Of a stretch of 64,000 bases of DNA, positions 63,815 through 64,000 are shown one piece after another. The DNA is from Nocardioides dongkuii (GTDB taxonomy: Bacteria > Actinomycetota > Actinomycetes > Propionibacteriales > Nocardioidaceae), in NCBI RefSeq assembly GCF_014127485.1, contig NZ_CP059903.1, positions 1,302,001-1,366,000 of the forward strand. The letters run 5' to 3'. How positions within the stretch are numbered: position 1 is the first letter of the stretch; each line of letters begins with the position of its first letter. The notes below the pieces were generated by a model. The model was not told where the DNA came from, did not search any database, and was given only the letters and a program-made list of their open reading frames with translations. A program made the translations under genes and the position numbers.

Positions 63815-64000
63815 GTGCTGACGACGCGTCACGGTGTGCGCCCCCTGGCGGCGGGCGATCTCGACGCGTTCCTCGAGCTGGTCGCGCTGGACCCGGTGGT
63901 CAACGTCTTCGCCGACTACCGCGCCCGCACCACCAACCTCGAGCCGCGCTGGCTGGGCGGCGAGATGTGGGGCCGCTTCGTCGGCGGTGAGCTGGTCGCC
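63815..64000 (+). CDS. GNAT acetyltransferase, DUF4081 type (partial)
   Basis: 62 codons from GTG 63815 and open to the right edge. The visible part (VRPLAAGDLDAFLELVALDPVVNVF) resembles the N-terminal DUF4081 region of the mycobacterial Rv2867c-type acetyltransferase, which also follows ispG. The catalytic GNAT domain lies outside the window, so the assignment rests on context and a short match. Confidence 0.75.
   Translation, partial: MLTTRHGVRPLAAGDLDAFLELVALDPVVNVFADYRARTTNLEPRWLGGEMWGRFVGGELVA

Overview
The window is a high-GC, gene-dense stretch of an actinobacterial chromosome. The conserved gene blocks, the many GTG starts, the 1-4 bp stop/start overlaps and the frequent GTACGCC string point to Nocardioidaceae (Nocardioides or a close relative); this is inference, as no rRNA lies in the window. 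I see no tRNA, rRNA, CRISPR array, prophage or intact insertion sequence.

Layout. 1-3.5 kb: minus-strand surface-glycan genes (membrane glycosyltransferase running off the left edge, NAD-dependent epimerase, GT2 polyprenyl-phosphate glycosyltransferase, methyltransferase). 3.8-7.7 kb: nitrogen control, amtB-glnK-glnD. 7.8-9.9 kb: ffh and a NYN-domain protein. 9.9-14.3 kb: a ROK regulator divergent from a secreted GH3 beta-glucosidase, with a palindromic operator between them, then an amidohydrolase. 15.2-24.3 kb: rpsP-khpA-rimM-trmD(-GNAT fusion)-rplS-lepB-rnhB-DUF2469-yraN-yifB-dprA-xerC. 24.4-28.7 kb: M23 peptidase and a MarR-controlled RND pump. 29-40 kb: rpsB-tsf, an SPFH/zinc-ribbon pair, pyrH-frr-cdsA, rlmN and small accessory genes. 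39.1-42.8 kb: LOG protein, RIO kinase, secreted M1 peptidase. 42.9-60 kb: a polyamine/arginine-derivative/GABA catabolic region (DDAH-like hydrolase, FAD oxidoreductase, Lrp regulator, potDABC, class III aminotransferase, aldehyde dehydrogenase, saccharopine-dehydrogenase-like protein, GabT). It is interrupted at 49.8-51.0 kb by an AbiEi/DUF559-type gene bracketed by inverted arrays of a 22-bp palindromic repeat. 60-64 kb: dxr-rip1-ispG and the start of a DUF4081-type GNAT gene, an order also known in mycobacteria.

How parts work together. AmtB, GlnK and GlnD form the ammonium-sensing unit. PotDABC imports polyamines; the aminotransferase and aldehyde dehydrogenase (with the FAD oxidase) would convert them through aminobutyraldehyde to GABA, and GabT would carry GABA towards succinate. 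The Lrp-type gene is the probable local regulator, and a shared motif occurs in both divergent control regions of the cluster.

Most distinctive signals: (1) a two-hairpin repeat at two convergent gene junctions 28 kb apart; (2) an AbiEi/DUF559 gene framed by inverted palindromic repeats, reminiscent of a REPtron; (3) a leader before rplS with two copies of a 10-mer that compete for one complementary segment; (4) a 53-bp element present as an inverted pair at 31 kb; (5) many genes with a TANNNT box beginning 12-13 nt before the start codon, suggesting leaderless mRNAs; (6) clear operators for the ROK and MarR regulators; (7) a TrmD-acetyltransferase fusion; (8) glnD lacking any ordinary in-frame start.
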